In this document: positions 44,101 to 51,477 of the stretch, in pieces
Position numbering within the stretch: the stretch's first letter is position 1
Layout of the letters: every line of letters begins with the position of its first letter
Origin: an uncultured Opitutia bacterium
GTDB taxonomy: Bacteria; Verrucomicrobiota; Verrucomicrobiia; Opitutales; Opitutaceae
Assembly: GCA_937952235.1 (NCBI GenBank)
Contig: CALFZM010000200.1
Span: 1 to 56,976, forward strand
Reading direction: 5' to 3'
Length of the DNA: 56,976 bases
Translations under genes and position numbers: made by a program
The notes under the pieces: generated by a model
Seen by the model: the letters and a program-made list of their open reading frames with translations, nothing else
Told to the model about the DNA's origin: nothing
The model's database searches: none

Positions 44101-44193
44101 GGCAAGCGCGCCAAAGAGGGCGAGGCACGCGGCGCCGCATCGAAGCAGGGGCAGGCGAGAGTGCGGCACAGGGAGTGCCGAGGGGGCTGGCAT
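41116..44193 (-). CDS. TonB-dependent receptor with carboxypeptidase-regulatory-like leader domain
   Basis: A protein of 1025 residues. Signal peptide to ~38, then a CarboxypepD_reg-like domain (SISGTVANAPPRQ ... LTDRDGSFILREVAAG, ~41-120), a plug (GNIGEFLRYVPGIQVNFSN, MRGQDPEATVFTFDGQ, INNIETIEVYKAPPPWMAPS) and a large barrel; the last residues are LRLPFIDRK. The plug and leader layout matches SusC-like or xylan-type receptors of glycan loci, although no SusD is present. A run of nine C residues in the coding strand (44040-44048) encodes APPR near codon 50 and could slip. The following sulfatase lies 158 bp downstream. Confidence 0.92.
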   Translation of the reverse strand: MPAPSALPVPHSRLPLLRCGAACLALFGALAAGFAQAATGSISGTVANAPPRQFLFQAEVHVAGGSQSTLTDRDGSFILREVAAGAVSLEISYTGLDAATRTVQVAPGQTARVEVNLTSSIYQLAAFTVAAEVEGNAAALNQQKKSDFFVQAISADTLGNVAEGNIGEFLRYVPGIQVNFSNADASTVSMRGQDPEATVFTFDGQIPAAAGTPPRSSTGSSDASSRAFEFSQATINNIETIEVYKAPPPWMAPSTGGVVNAVTKSAFSQRGRRFSTTLTLSANSEMLRWSMPGPGSRTTGRIKPGGSLNYSEAFLDQTLGVSFSYFESNSINPSHNYAMTYSPFVAGTAANPVTDASRFNVNTFTLVDGPQVKNRRTYSLGGDYKLGAHTVLKFKTSHNQYLSQNRSHTFRVRPGTVDAASTTTDATVRNALVDVFNDYSDSVSANYGFVGAVEHRFGPWRVDYSANYGKSDSKVTDLPAMIQSMQFNLVAADGVVVRMTAQPDTPAPLSLTQLAGPDLYDLASYNTRKSFSLQTSPRFQNDRTWNLKFDARRDFSGARVPFEIRAGASLYQLHRRKQAGQIVLQYVGPDGIGNNADDPLLSAAQFEKTTYGDKFLYGIRRPPLVDPYKFAEFMQANPNAVHDIQPANIQRQRVNTQSMAQNVTSAYFAGTVRFTPKLTLVGGIRGEKTENYVRGAIRINSLGAGLPANSRAFFDAVYSQTQRATSEYTDLFPNLQATYRFSPNLLFRGALTRSMSRPGVQTILPNTTVNDTAVIPSVTVNNTGLLPTYSRNLDLQVEWYTRPAGTVTVGWFRKTVSNYIITSTDTIQPGDDNGFEGQYAGYVLNTQDNGGKGEFEGFEVSLRQGLRPYLTFLPEIVRGWEVFGGYNRNLKGEAPNRAGVVTKPLAPNYYDWNANWGVSYMTPRRTLYFNLRTTLFPEAVTTAATATDLRPVYESKHQRWDATLRYTFPNRNYSLELNGANLTNDSWRNFYQGGRNTSRRTFGTNYSLAFRANLDQLRLPFIDRK

Positions 44194-44342
44194 GGGTAGT
44201 TTGGGCTGGGCCGCGGGAAAACCGCAGCAGACGTCGACGCGGGGTGGCTGGGGGCAGGACGCGGGGAAGCGTCCGCGGCGTAGTCAAAGGGCCCGAAACG
44301 AAAACGCACCCTCGAAAGCGCCGGTTGGGCTTTGACAGTCAG
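44194..44342. other. Upstream region of the TonB receptor gene
   Basis: About 150 bp between the receptor start and the tandem repeats, which together with the repeats makes a 435-bp stretch without a gene. No clear promoter boxes were recognised. Confidence 0.4.
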
Positions 44343-44626
44343 GAGCTGCGTCGCCGGGTTGCACGGGGCCCTCCTGCGCTGAAGCTTCGGAGGGCATCCT
44401 TCGTGTCCGCTGCGCGGAGGCGAAGGAGAGGCCGTGCCATCCGGAGCTGGTCGCCGGGTTGCATGGGGCCCTCCTGCGTTGAAGCTTCGGAGGGCATCCT
44501 TCGTGTCCGCTGCGCGGAGGCGAAGGAGAGGCCGTGCCATCCGGAGCTGTGTTGCCGGGATGCATGGGGCCCTCCTGCGTTGAAGCTTCGGAGGGCATCC
44601 TTCGCGTCCGCTGCGCGGAGGCGAAG
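44343..44626. repeat. Three tandem ~100-bp repeats at the 3' side of tRNA-Ser
   Basis: Three head-to-tail copies with a period of 100-101 bp (CCGGGTTGCA at 44354, 44454 and, as CCGGGATGCA, 44555). Each contains two potential hairpins: CCCTCC...GGAGGG, and CCTTCG-TG-TCCGC-TGC-GCGGA-GG-CGAAGG (44398-44426 in unit 1). The third unit runs directly into the 3' end of the tRNA-Ser gene at GCGAAGGA. They lie downstream of the tRNA in its transcription direction, so they may act as a terminator array or record repeated duplication of the tRNA tail. Confidence 0.9.
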
Positions 44627-44627
44627 G

Positions 44628-44718
<91 letters not shown>

Positions 44719-45014
44719 GTGGTGCCTGATGCGACCACCGGGACGGTGGCCCATCGCTGGGCGAAGCGGAAAAAGAAGGGTCATGGCCGGCAACCGGTCA
44801 ACTGCAAATCCCGCCCGGGGCGATGGCGCCCGCTTTCGGGCCGCAGTAGCCGCGGAAATAGCGCGCTTTTCAGCGGCGCTGTCGGCAGGGCGCGTGCTTC
44901 CTACTATGCGTATTCCGGGAAGGGTTCGCAGAAAACCTACTTGCGCGACGTCTCCCCGCCTCCAACCCTGCGAAGGATTTTCCCACGCGACATCAACCAC
45001 CACGCCGCCCAATC
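44719..45014. other. Intergenic region upstream of nuoB
   Basis: 296 bp expected to hold the promoters for nuoB (plus) and tRNA-Ser (minus). A TACTAT at 44902-44907 could be a -10 box for the nuo operon, but no matching -35 was found. Frames through this stretch have no membrane segments, so nuoA is not hidden here. Confidence 0.4.
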
Positions 45015-45521
45015 ATGGTCACTCCCCAAGAGCTAGGCTACAACAGCAAGGTCGAAGGCGGCGTGATCGTTTCGCGGGCGGATGCCGCCATCAACTGGAT
45101 CCGCACGAACTCGATGTGGCCGATGCCGATGGGGCTCGCCTGCTGCGCGATCGAGCTCATGGCCGTCGGGGGCGCCCGGTTCGATATCGCCCGCTTCGGC
45201 GCGGAGGTGATGCGGTTTTCGCCCCGGCAATCCGATTGCATGATCGTGGCCGGCACCGTGACCTACAAGATGGCTCCCCAGGTGCGCCGGATTTACGACC
45301 AGATGGCCGCGCCGAAGTGGGTCATCGCCATGGGCGCCTGCGCGAGCTCGGGCGGCATGTACCGGAGTTACGCGACGCTGCAGGGTGTGGACCGGATCGT
45401 GCCGGTCGACGTGTATGTGTCGGGCTGCCCGCCGCGGCCGGAAGCGCTGCTCGATGCGCTGCTGAAATTGCAGGACAAGGTGCGCCGCGAGCCCGCCGCC
45501 TCGCGGCTCCTGTCCGCCTGA
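45015..45521 (+). CDS. nuoB: NADH-quinone oxidoreductase subunit B
   Basis: A protein of 168 residues. It carries the N2 [4Fe-4S] cluster that passes electrons to quinone; the ligand cysteines are in GLACCAIE (adjacent cysteines), MGACASSGG and VSGCPPRPE. FGAEVMRFSPRQSDCMIVAG is highly conserved. ATG 45015 gives the standard opening. First gene of the visible nuo operon; nuoC begins 38 bp later. nuoA, normally directly upstream, is absent. Confidence 0.97.
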   Translation: MVTPQELGYNSKVEGGVIVSRADAAINWIRTNSMWPMPMGLACCAIELMAVGGARFDIARFGAEVMRFSPRQSDCMIVAGTVTYKMAPQVRRIYDQMAAPKWVIAMGACASSGGMYRSYATLQGVDRIVPVDVYVSGCPPRPEALLDALLKLQDKVRREPAASRLLSA

Positions 45522-45559
45522 ACCCCGCCGCGTCGCGTCTTCCACCGCCCCCCGTTTTC

Positions 45560-46210
45560 ATGTCCGCCGACGTCACGAACGCTCTCAAGCAGAAGTTCCC
45601 GCAGGTCACGGATCGTCCCTCGTCCGACCACCCGGCGTTCGACGTGCCGCTGGCGGACGTCCTGGCCGTGCTGCGTTACTTTCGCGATGAGCAGCAGTTC
45701 GACCTCCTGATGGACCTGACCGCGATCGACTGGGCCGAAGGGGCGTCGCCGCGTTTCACCGTCGTGTATCACCTCCTGTCGACGACGCGCCCCGGCACGT
45801 ACGTTCGCGTGGCGGCTCCCTGCGCGGGTACCGAGGCGGAGCCGACCGCGCCGAGCGTGGTCCCGCTCTGGCCCGCGGCCGACTGGCATGAGCGCGAGTG
45901 CTTCGACATGTTCGGGATCAGGTTCGAGGGGCACCCGGACCTGCGCCGGATCCTGATGTGGGACGGCTACCCGTATTTCCCGCTGCGGAAGGAGTTCCCC
46001 CTGGCCGGCATCGAGACGGACCTGCCGGTGGCGGACATTGCAGAGGAGACCGGCACGCGCGTGATCGCCGCGCCCATGGCCGGTGGCCCCTTCGTCGCCT
46101 CGCAAGGCGAGATGAACCTCACCGAAGCCGAGCCGCGCGCGAAGGACGAGAGCTGGAGCGATCGTCGCGCCCGGCCGGACCAGACGGCGCTGCGCCAGAT
46201 GAAGGACTGA
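45560..46210 (+). CDS. nuoC: NADH-quinone oxidoreductase subunit C
   Basis: A protein of 216 residues, the 30-kDa peripheral-arm subunit. The signature WHERECFDMFGIRFEGHPDLRRILM region is present at ~115-140, then DGYPYFPLRKEFPL. ATG 45560 was chosen because the conserved FDLLMDLTAIDW follows at the usual distance; upstream codons overlap nuoB. A ~45-residue acidic C-terminal tail (MNLTEAEPRAKDESWSDRR) extends beyond the E. coli-type core and lacks recognised motifs. It is separate from nuoD (not a CD fusion). Confidence 0.95.
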   Translation: MSADVTNALKQKFPQVTDRPSSDHPAFDVPLADVLAVLRYFRDEQQFDLLMDLTAIDWAEGASPRFTVVYHLLSTTRPGTYVRVAAPCAGTEAEPTAPSVVPLWPAADWHERECFDMFGIRFEGHPDLRRILMWDGYPYFPLRKEFPLAGIETDLPVADIAEETGTRVIAAPMAGGPFVASQGEMNLTEAEPRAKDESWSDRRARPDQTALRQMKD

Positions 46211-46251
46211 ACCTTGCTCGCGGAACCCACGACGACACGGAAACCAGCCGA

Positions 46252-46314
46252 ATGAAGAACCACCGCACCTGCCCCGCTGTGACCTCGGAGTGTGCCGGGA
46301 GCGACCACGCCTAA
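46252..46314 (+). CDS. Possible 20-residue leader ORF before nuoD
   Basis: ATG at 46252 opens a 20-codon frame (MKNHRTCPAVTSECAGSDHA) whose TAA ends 4 bp before the nuoD ATG, in a different frame. Its position could allow translational coupling or leader control of nuoD. No ribosome-binding site stands out and no homologue is recognised; it may be chance. Confidence 0.2.
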   Translation: MKNHRTCPAVTSECAGSDHA

Positions 46315-46318
46315 GCCG

Positions 46319-47551
46319 ATGGCCACCGAGTACTCCTTTCCCGACAGCGCTGCGAAGACCGCGGGCGCGGCGCAGGAATTCCAAACCGAGAAGATGTCGC
46401 TCTCGATGGGGCCCTCGCATCCGTCGACGCATGGTGTACTCCGCCTGCAGATGGAGCTGGACGGGGAGGTGCTGACCAAGGCCGATCCGGTCGTCGGCTA
46501 CCTGCATCGCGGCGACGAGAAGATCGCCGAGAACATGACCTACAACCAGTTCGTGCCCTACACGGACCGGTTGGACTACCTGGCACCGCTCGCGAACAAT
46601 ATGGCGTACGCCATTGCGGTCGAGCGGCTGGCGGGACTGAAGGTTCCGCCGCGCTGCGAGGCGATCCGCGTGATCACGGCGGAGATGGCCCGCATCTCCG
46701 CGCACCTGATGGGCCTGGGCGCGTTCGGCCTCGATGTCGGCGCCTGGAGCGTGCTGCTCTACTGCCTCGAGGAGCGGGAGAAGCTCTACAAGCTGTTCGA
46801 GGAACTGACGGGCGCGCGGTTCACGACCAGCTACACGCGGATCGGCGGCGTGACGCGCGATATGCCCGAGGGCTGGCTGCAGCGCGTGAACGCGTTTTGC
46901 GACCAGTTCATGCCCATCCTCGAGGAGATCCTGAAGCTCCTGACGCGGAACAAAATCTTTACGGATCGCACGCTCGGCGTCGGCGTGATCACCCGGGACG
47001 TGGCGCTCGCCTATGGATTGACCGGACCGAATCTCCGCGGCTCGGGCGTGGCCCTCGACCTGCGGAAGGACAAGCCGTACTCGGGCTACGAGAACTGGGA
47101 ATTCGACGTGCCGGTGGGCACGACGGGCGATTGCTACGACCGCTATCTCGTCCGCGGCGAGGAGATGCGCCAGTCGGTGCGGATCATCAAGCAGGTCGTG
47201 GCGAAGATGCCCGATGGGCCGTGGTACGCGACGGACGCGAAGCGGATCTTCGCCCCGCCGAAGGACAAGATCCTCACCTCGATGGAGGAGTTGATCCAGA
47301 ACTTCATGCTCGTGACCGAGGGCCCGCAGATGCCGGCGGGAGAGGTTTATTTCGAGGCCGAGAACCCCAAGGGCATCCTCGGCTTCTTCATCGTGAGCAA
47401 GGGTGGCGGGGTGCCGTACCGGCTGAAGATCCGCTCCCCTTCGTTCTGCAACCTCTCGATCCTCCCGAAACTGTGCGTGGGCAACCTCATCTCCGACGTC
47501 GTCGCGATCCTCGGCTCGCTCGACTTCGTCATGGGCGAATGCGACCGGTGA
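46319..47551 (+). CDS. nuoD: NADH-quinone oxidoreductase subunit D
   Basis: A protein of 410 residues, the 49-kDa subunit lining the quinone cavity. Conserved segments: SMGPSHPSTHGVLRLQMELDGE split across the N-terminus, GYLHRGDEKIAENMTYNQF with the quinone-site histidine and tyrosine region, YTDRLDYLAPLANNMAYA, RIGGVTRDMPEGW, and the C-terminal SLDFVMGECDR. ATG 46319 was preferred over GTG 46292. It is followed by a spacer holding a GTAGCGAG-type inverted repeat. Confidence 0.97.
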   Translation: MATEYSFPDSAAKTAGAAQEFQTEKMSLSMGPSHPSTHGVLRLQMELDGEVLTKADPVVGYLHRGDEKIAENMTYNQFVPYTDRLDYLAPLANNMAYAIAVERLAGLKVPPRCEAIRVITAEMARISAHLMGLGAFGLDVGAWSVLLYCLEEREKLYKLFEELTGARFTTSYTRIGGVTRDMPEGWLQRVNAFCDQFMPILEEILKLLTRNKIFTDRTLGVGVITRDVALAYGLTGPNLRGSGVALDLRKDKPYSGYENWEFDVPVGTTGDCYDRYLVRGEEMRQSVRIIKQVVAKMPDGPWYATDAKRIFAPPKDKILTSMEELIQNFMLVTEGPQMPAGEVYFEAENPKGILGFFIVSKGGGVPYRLKIRSPSFCNLSILPKLCVGNLISDVVAILGSLDFVMGECDR

Positions 47552-47559
47552 AAACAGGA

Positions 47560-47659
47560 GCGAGTAGCGAGCAGGGAGTAGCGAGCATCGCGCAGACGAA
47601 GCCGGACGGCCTCTGCGGGATGGATCCTACTCGCTACCCGCTACTCGCTACTCGCTACT
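47560..47659. repeat. GTAGCGAG-type inverted repeat in the nuoD-nuoE spacer
   Basis: The left arm (47560-47585) holds CGAGTAGCGAGCAGGGAGTA followed by GCGAGC; the right arm (47627-47659) holds CTACTCGCTACCCGCTACTC and further CGCTAC units. They are largely complementary around a ~40-nt loop. The left arm runs into GTAGCGAGCATCGCG, shared with the nuoJ-K and nuoK-L spacers. The right arm ends 13 bp before the nuoE ATG. Confidence 0.85.
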
Positions 47660-47672
47660 TCCTTTGCGTGCG

Positions 47673-48179
47673 ATGAATCTGAAACCTGAAACGCTTCGCC
47701 AGATCGACGAGGTGATCACGCATTACCCCGTGAAACGGAGCGCCACGCTGCCGTTGCTGCACCTGATCCAGGAGGACATCGGGTACATCCCCGCGGAGGC
47801 GGTCGAGTGGGTCGCGGCCAAACTCGAACTCCAGCCGATCAATGTCTACGAGGTCGTCACCTTTTATCCGATGTTCCGGCAGAAGCCGATCGGCCGGCGG
47901 CACATCAAAGTCTGCCGCACGCTCTCGTGTGCGCTGATGGGCGGCTACAAGACCTGTGCCGCCTTCGAAAAGGAATTCGACACCCACCGCGGTGAAATCT
48001 CGCCCGATGGCGAGGTGACGATCGAGTTCGTCGAATGCCTCGCGAGCTGCGGCACCGCGCCGGTCGTAATGATCGACGACGACCTGCACGAGAAGGTCGA
48101 TGGCGCGCGGGCGAAGGAGCTCAGCGATGAGATCAAGCGCCAGGCCGTGGGGCGGAATAAAGCAGCGAGCAGCGGGTAG
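47673..48179 (+). CDS. nuoE: NADH-quinone oxidoreductase subunit E
   Basis: A protein of 168 residues, the thioredoxin-like 24-kDa subunit with the N1a [2Fe-2S] cluster; ligand cysteines in VCRTLSCALMGG and CLASCGTAPVV. LQEDIGYIP-type LIQEDIGYIPAEAVEWVA is typical. ATG 47673 was chosen over TTG 47664. The last residues (AASSG) and the TAG stop are encoded by the left arm of a GTAGCGAG-type repeat, so the native C-terminus was probably altered by the insertion. Confidence 0.95.
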   Translation: MNLKPETLRQIDEVITHYPVKRSATLPLLHLIQEDIGYIPAEAVEWVAAKLELQPINVYEVVTFYPMFRQKPIGRRHIKVCRTLSCALMGGYKTCAAFEKEFDTHRGEISPDGEVTIEFVECLASCGTAPVVMIDDDLHEKVDGARAKELSDEIKRQAVGRNKAASSG

Positions 48180-48278
48180 CGAGTAGCGAGCCTATCAGAC
48201 CACCGAACCGCCTTAAACCAGTCACCCGCCGCCACCCATTCGTCCATCGCCTACTCGCTACTCACTTCTCGCTACTTC
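48161..48278. repeat. GTAGCGAG-type inverted repeat overlapping the nuoE end
   Basis: The left arm (48161-48190) reads GCAGCGAGCAGCGGGTAGCG AGTAGCGAG and includes the nuoE stop. The right arm (48251-48278) reads CTACTCGCTACTCACTTCTC then GCTACTTC, 11 bp before the nuoF ATG. Same family and orientation as the nuoD-E, nuoJ-K and nuoK-L spacers. Confidence 0.85.
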
Positions 48279-48289
48279 AGCCGCCGCCC

Positions 48290-49642
48290 ATGCCCGCTCC
48301 CCAACAACGCCGGATCATCTTCCAGCATATCGACGAGCCCGGTTACACCCCTGACCTGGCGTGCTACGTGCGTCATGGCGGCTATGAGATCCTGAAGAAG
48401 GCCGTCGCGATGCAGCCGGCGGCGATCATCGACGAGGTGAAGCGCTCGGGGCTGCGGGGTCGCGGCGGCGCGGGTTTTCCCTGCGGCGTGAAGTGGGGGC
48501 TGGTGGACCGCAAGAGCGGCAAGCCGATCTATCTCGTCGTCAACGCCGACGAGTCGGAACCGGGCACCTTCAAGGACCGGTACATCATGCACCAGGATCC
48601 GCACCAGCTGATCGAGGGCATCATGATCTCGGCCTGGGCGAACAACGTGAAGCAGGCCTACATCTACATCCGCGGCGAGATGCCCCACGGCGCGCGGATC
48701 CTGGAGAAGGCGATCGCCGAGGCACGCGCGGCAAACCTGGTCGGCCCGAAGATCCTGGGCACCGACTACGGATGCGACATCTTCGTCCACCGCGGCGCCG
48801 GCGCCTACATCTGCGGCGAGGAGACGGGCCTGATCGAGTCGCTCGAGGGCAAGCGGCCGTATCCGCGGATCAAGCCGCCCTATTTCCCCGCGGTGCTCGG
48901 GCTCTACCAGTGCCCCACGATCGTGAACAACGTGGAGACGCTGTGTCACGTGAAGCACATCGTCGACATGGGCGGCGACAACTACGCCAAGATCGGCACG
49001 CCCAACAACACGGGCACGCGCATCCTCTGCGTGAGCGGCCACGTGCGGAAGCCCGGCTATTTCGAATACGAGGTCGGGAAGATCACCCTGGGCGAGCTGC
49101 TGCACGAAGTCTGCGGCGGCCCGCTGCCGGGACGGAAGTTCAAGGCGGTGATCCCCGGCGGCTCGTCGGCGAAGATCCTGAAGTTCGGCGAGACGTTCAC
49201 GCTGAAGAACAAGGACGGCTCCTCGCGCACGCTGTCGGTCGAGGACATCCCGATGGATTTCGACACGCTCGCGGCCTGTGGCACGATGGGCGGCTCGGGC
49301 GGCGTGATCGTGATGGACGACTCCGTCAACATGGTCGAGGCGCTCGCCAACATCAACGCGTTCTACGCCCACGAGAGCTGTGGCCAGTGCACGCCGTGCC
49401 GCGAGGGTTCGCTGTGGATGAAGCGGATTTCCCACCGGATGGTGCACGACCGGGCCCGTCCCGAGGACGGCGCGCTGCTCAAGAGCGTGGCCGACCAGAT
49501 CGCCGGCCGCACGATCTGCGCCTTCGGCGAGGCGTGTTCGTGGCCGACGCAGAGCTTCGTCCTGAAGTTCGGCGACGAGTTCAAGGCGTATCCGGAAACC
49601 AGGAACGCGTCGAAAACGGATGGCTCCCTCGAACTGGTTTGA
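48290..49642 (+). CDS. nuoF: NADH-quinone oxidoreductase subunit F
   Basis: A protein of 450 residues, the 51-kDa subunit that binds NADH, FMN and the N3 [4Fe-4S] cluster. The nucleotide-binding glycine loop is LRGRGGAGFPCGVKW; the FMN-site region is VVNADESEPGTFKDR and CDIFVHRGAGAYICGEETGL; cluster cysteines are in ESCGQCTPCREG with the fourth in ICAFGEACSWP. The start at ATG 48290 gives a normal N-terminus. A distinct palindrome occupies the spacer to nuoG. Confidence 0.97.
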   Translation: MPAPQQRRIIFQHIDEPGYTPDLACYVRHGGYEILKKAVAMQPAAIIDEVKRSGLRGRGGAGFPCGVKWGLVDRKSGKPIYLVVNADESEPGTFKDRYIMHQDPHQLIEGIMISAWANNVKQAYIYIRGEMPHGARILEKAIAEARAANLVGPKILGTDYGCDIFVHRGAGAYICGEETGLIESLEGKRPYPRIKPPYFPAVLGLYQCPTIVNNVETLCHVKHIVDMGGDNYAKIGTPNNTGTRILCVSGHVRKPGYFEYEVGKITLGELLHEVCGGPLPGRKFKAVIPGGSSAKILKFGETFTLKNKDGSSRTLSVEDIPMDFDTLAACGTMGGSGGVIVMDDSVNMVEALANINAFYAHESCGQCTPCREGSLWMKRISHRMVHDRARPEDGALLKSVADQIAGRTICAFGEACSWPTQSFVLKFGDEFKAYPETRNASKTDGSLELV

Positions 49643-49648
49643 GGAGTG

Positions 49649-49741
49649 ACCACGAAACACACGAAACACACGAAAACCCAAACCCAGAACGCGAGCGCCG
49701 AGGCCTTTTCCCCTTTCGTGTATTTCGTGTGTTTCGTGGTT
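49649..49741. repeat. CACGAAACACACGAAA-type inverted repeat, nuoF-nuoG spacer
   Basis: Left arm 49649-49675 (ACCACGAAACACACGAAACA CACGAAA) and right arm 49714-49741 (TTTCGTGTATTTCGTGTGTT TCGTGGTT) are near-perfect complements around a ~38-nt loop. It fills the 116-bp nuoF-nuoG gap. It is unrelated in sequence to the GTAGCGAG elements. Confidence 0.9.
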
Positions 49742-49758
49742 AAACCCAATTTCCCGAG

Positions 49759-51465
49759 ATGATCGCACCGCCCAAACCCGACCTCGTCACCGTCAATGTC
49801 GACGGCAAGGAGATCGCCGTGCCCAAGGGCACCAACGTGATCGAAGCCGCGCGGCTGGTCGGCGTGGACGTGCCCTACTACTGCTACCACCCGAAGCTTT
49901 CGGTCGTGGGCAACTGCCGGATGTGTCTCATCGAGATGGGAATGCCGGCCGTGGATCCCGCCACCAAGGCGCCGATCATGGACCCGGCGACGGGCAAGCA
50001 GAAGATCAACTGGATCCCGCGCCCGCAGATCGGCTGCGCCACCAACGCCGCGCCCGGCCTGCACATCCGCACCAACACGCCCCAGATCAAGGACTGCCGC
50101 GAGGGCGTGATGGAGTTCCTCCTCGTCAACCACCCGCTCGACTGCCCGATCTGCGACCAGGCGGGCGAGTGCAAGCTGCAGGAGCAGTCGACCGCCTACG
50201 GCCGCGGCTACTCCCGCTACATCGAGCAGAAGAACGTCAAGCCGAAGCGCACGCAGCTCGGCCCGCGCGTCACGCTCGACGACGAGCGCTGCATCCTCTG
50301 CTCGCGCTGCATCCGGTTCTGCAAGGAAGTGGCCCGCGACGATGTGCTCGGGTTCGTCGATCGCGGCAGCTACTCCACGCTCACCTGTTACCCGGGCAAG
50401 GCGCTCGCGAACAACTACTCGCTCAACACCGTCGACATCTGCCCGGTCGGTGCGCTTACGAGCACGGATTTCCGGTTCAAGATGCGCGTCTGGTTCCTGA
50501 AGCAGACCGACAGCATCGACACCGAATCGAGCGCCGGCGCCCACACGATCGTCTGGTCGCGCGAGGGCGTGATCTATCGCATCACGCCGCGGCGCAACGA
50601 CGGGGTGAACGACACGTGGATGGCCGACAGCGGGCGTGAGCTCTACAAGGCGGTCCGGGCCGGAGACCGGCTGGCAGCGCCGCGCGTCGACGGCGCGGTG
50701 GCCACCGTGGACGCCGGCCTGCGCACTGCGGCCGACGTGCTCAAGGCGGCGCCCGGCGCCGTGGCGATCGTCGGCTCCGGCCGCAGCTCGGTGGAGGAGC
50801 AGTTCGTCACCCGCAAGCTGGCCGAGGCGTTGCAGGCTCCGGTGTCGCTCGTCAGCCGCATCGGGCAGGGCGACGGGCTCCTGGTTTCCGCGGATCGCAA
50901 TCCGAACGTCCGCGGCGCACTCGTCACCGGGTTGATCCAGGCGCTGCCCGGGCCGCAGCTCACGGCGCTCGCCGCCGCGATCGACGCGGGCCGGGTGAAG
51001 GCGGTCGTATCGGTCGGGGAGGACCTGATCGCGGCGGGACTGACGCCGGCGCAACTCGCGAAAGTGGCCGTCGTGTACGTCGGCACGCACGAGAACGCCA
51101 CGTCGACCGGCGCGAAGGTCGTGCTGCCCTCGCTGACGGTGTTCGAGAAGAGCGGCACGTTCGTGAACCAGCAGTTCCGGCTCCAGAGGTTTCTCAAGTG
51201 CGTGCCCGGTCCGGCCGGGGCGACCGACGATCTTGCCCTGCTCAGCCGGCTGGTCGCGGCCGTCGGTGGCGCGCCGGTGCCGGGCGAGCTGCACGCGCTC
51301 TGGGCGCTGCTCGCCGCCGAGGTCGCGGGCCTGGCGCCGGTGACCTTCGCGCGCCTGCCCGACACGGGCCTGCTGCTGGATCCGACTCCGTTCGCCGGGC
51401 TGCCCTTCGCCGAGGGTGCCGGGCTGCACTACCAACCGGCCGCCGCGGTCGCCGCCACCGCCTGA
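49759..51465 (+). CDS. nuoG: NADH-quinone oxidoreductase subunit G (short form)
   Basis: A protein of 568 residues. Cluster motifs in order: [2Fe-2S] N1b (YYCYHPKLSVVGNCRMC, then IGCATNAAPGL), N5 with a histidine ligand (HPLDCPICDQAGECKLQ), N4 (CILCSRCIRFCKE and DICPVGALTS). The molybdopterin-like C-terminal region is cut down to ~330 residues, and cysteines for an extra N7 cluster are not seen; E. coli NuoG has ~900. The N-terminal ferredoxin domain is complete, so the protein should still serve as the electron wire. The small membrane protein gene follows after 12 bp. Confidence 0.96.
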   Translation: MIAPPKPDLVTVNVDGKEIAVPKGTNVIEAARLVGVDVPYYCYHPKLSVVGNCRMCLIEMGMPAVDPATKAPIMDPATGKQKINWIPRPQIGCATNAAPGLHIRTNTPQIKDCREGVMEFLLVNHPLDCPICDQAGECKLQEQSTAYGRGYSRYIEQKNVKPKRTQLGPRVTLDDERCILCSRCIRFCKEVARDDVLGFVDRGSYSTLTCYPGKALANNYSLNTVDICPVGALTSTDFRFKMRVWFLKQTDSIDTESSAGAHTIVWSREGVIYRITPRRNDGVNDTWMADSGRELYKAVRAGDRLAAPRVDGAVATVDAGLRTAADVLKAAPGAVAIVGSGRSSVEEQFVTRKLAEALQAPVSLVSRIGQGDGLLVSADRNPNVRGALVTGLIQALPGPQLTALAAAIDAGRVKAVVSVGEDLIAAGLTPAQLAKVAVVYVGTHENATSTGAKVVLPSLTVFEKSGTFVNQQFRLQRFLKCVPGPAGATDDLALLSRLVAAVGGAPVPGELHALWALLAAEVAGLAPVTFARLPDTGLLLDPTPFAGLPFAEGAGLHYQPAAAVAATA

Positions 51466-51477
51466 CCCCTCACCCCC

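Noticed and set aside
41116..44193. SusC/SusD pair
   Set aside because: No SusD-like lipoprotein is next to either TonB receptor, so the Bacteroidetes-style pair is not supported.
44343..44626. CRISPR-like direct repeats
   Set aside because: Only three units of ~100 bp with no unique spacers; this is a tandem duplication.
44719..45036. Hidden nuoA before nuoB
   Set aside because: The 105-codon frame is basic and has no membrane helices, whereas NuoA has three.
49655..49743. ORF ends containing NHETHETHE or HETHEIHE
   Set aside because: These peptides are translations of the CACGAAACACACGAAA palindrome between nuoF and nuoG, not a gene.
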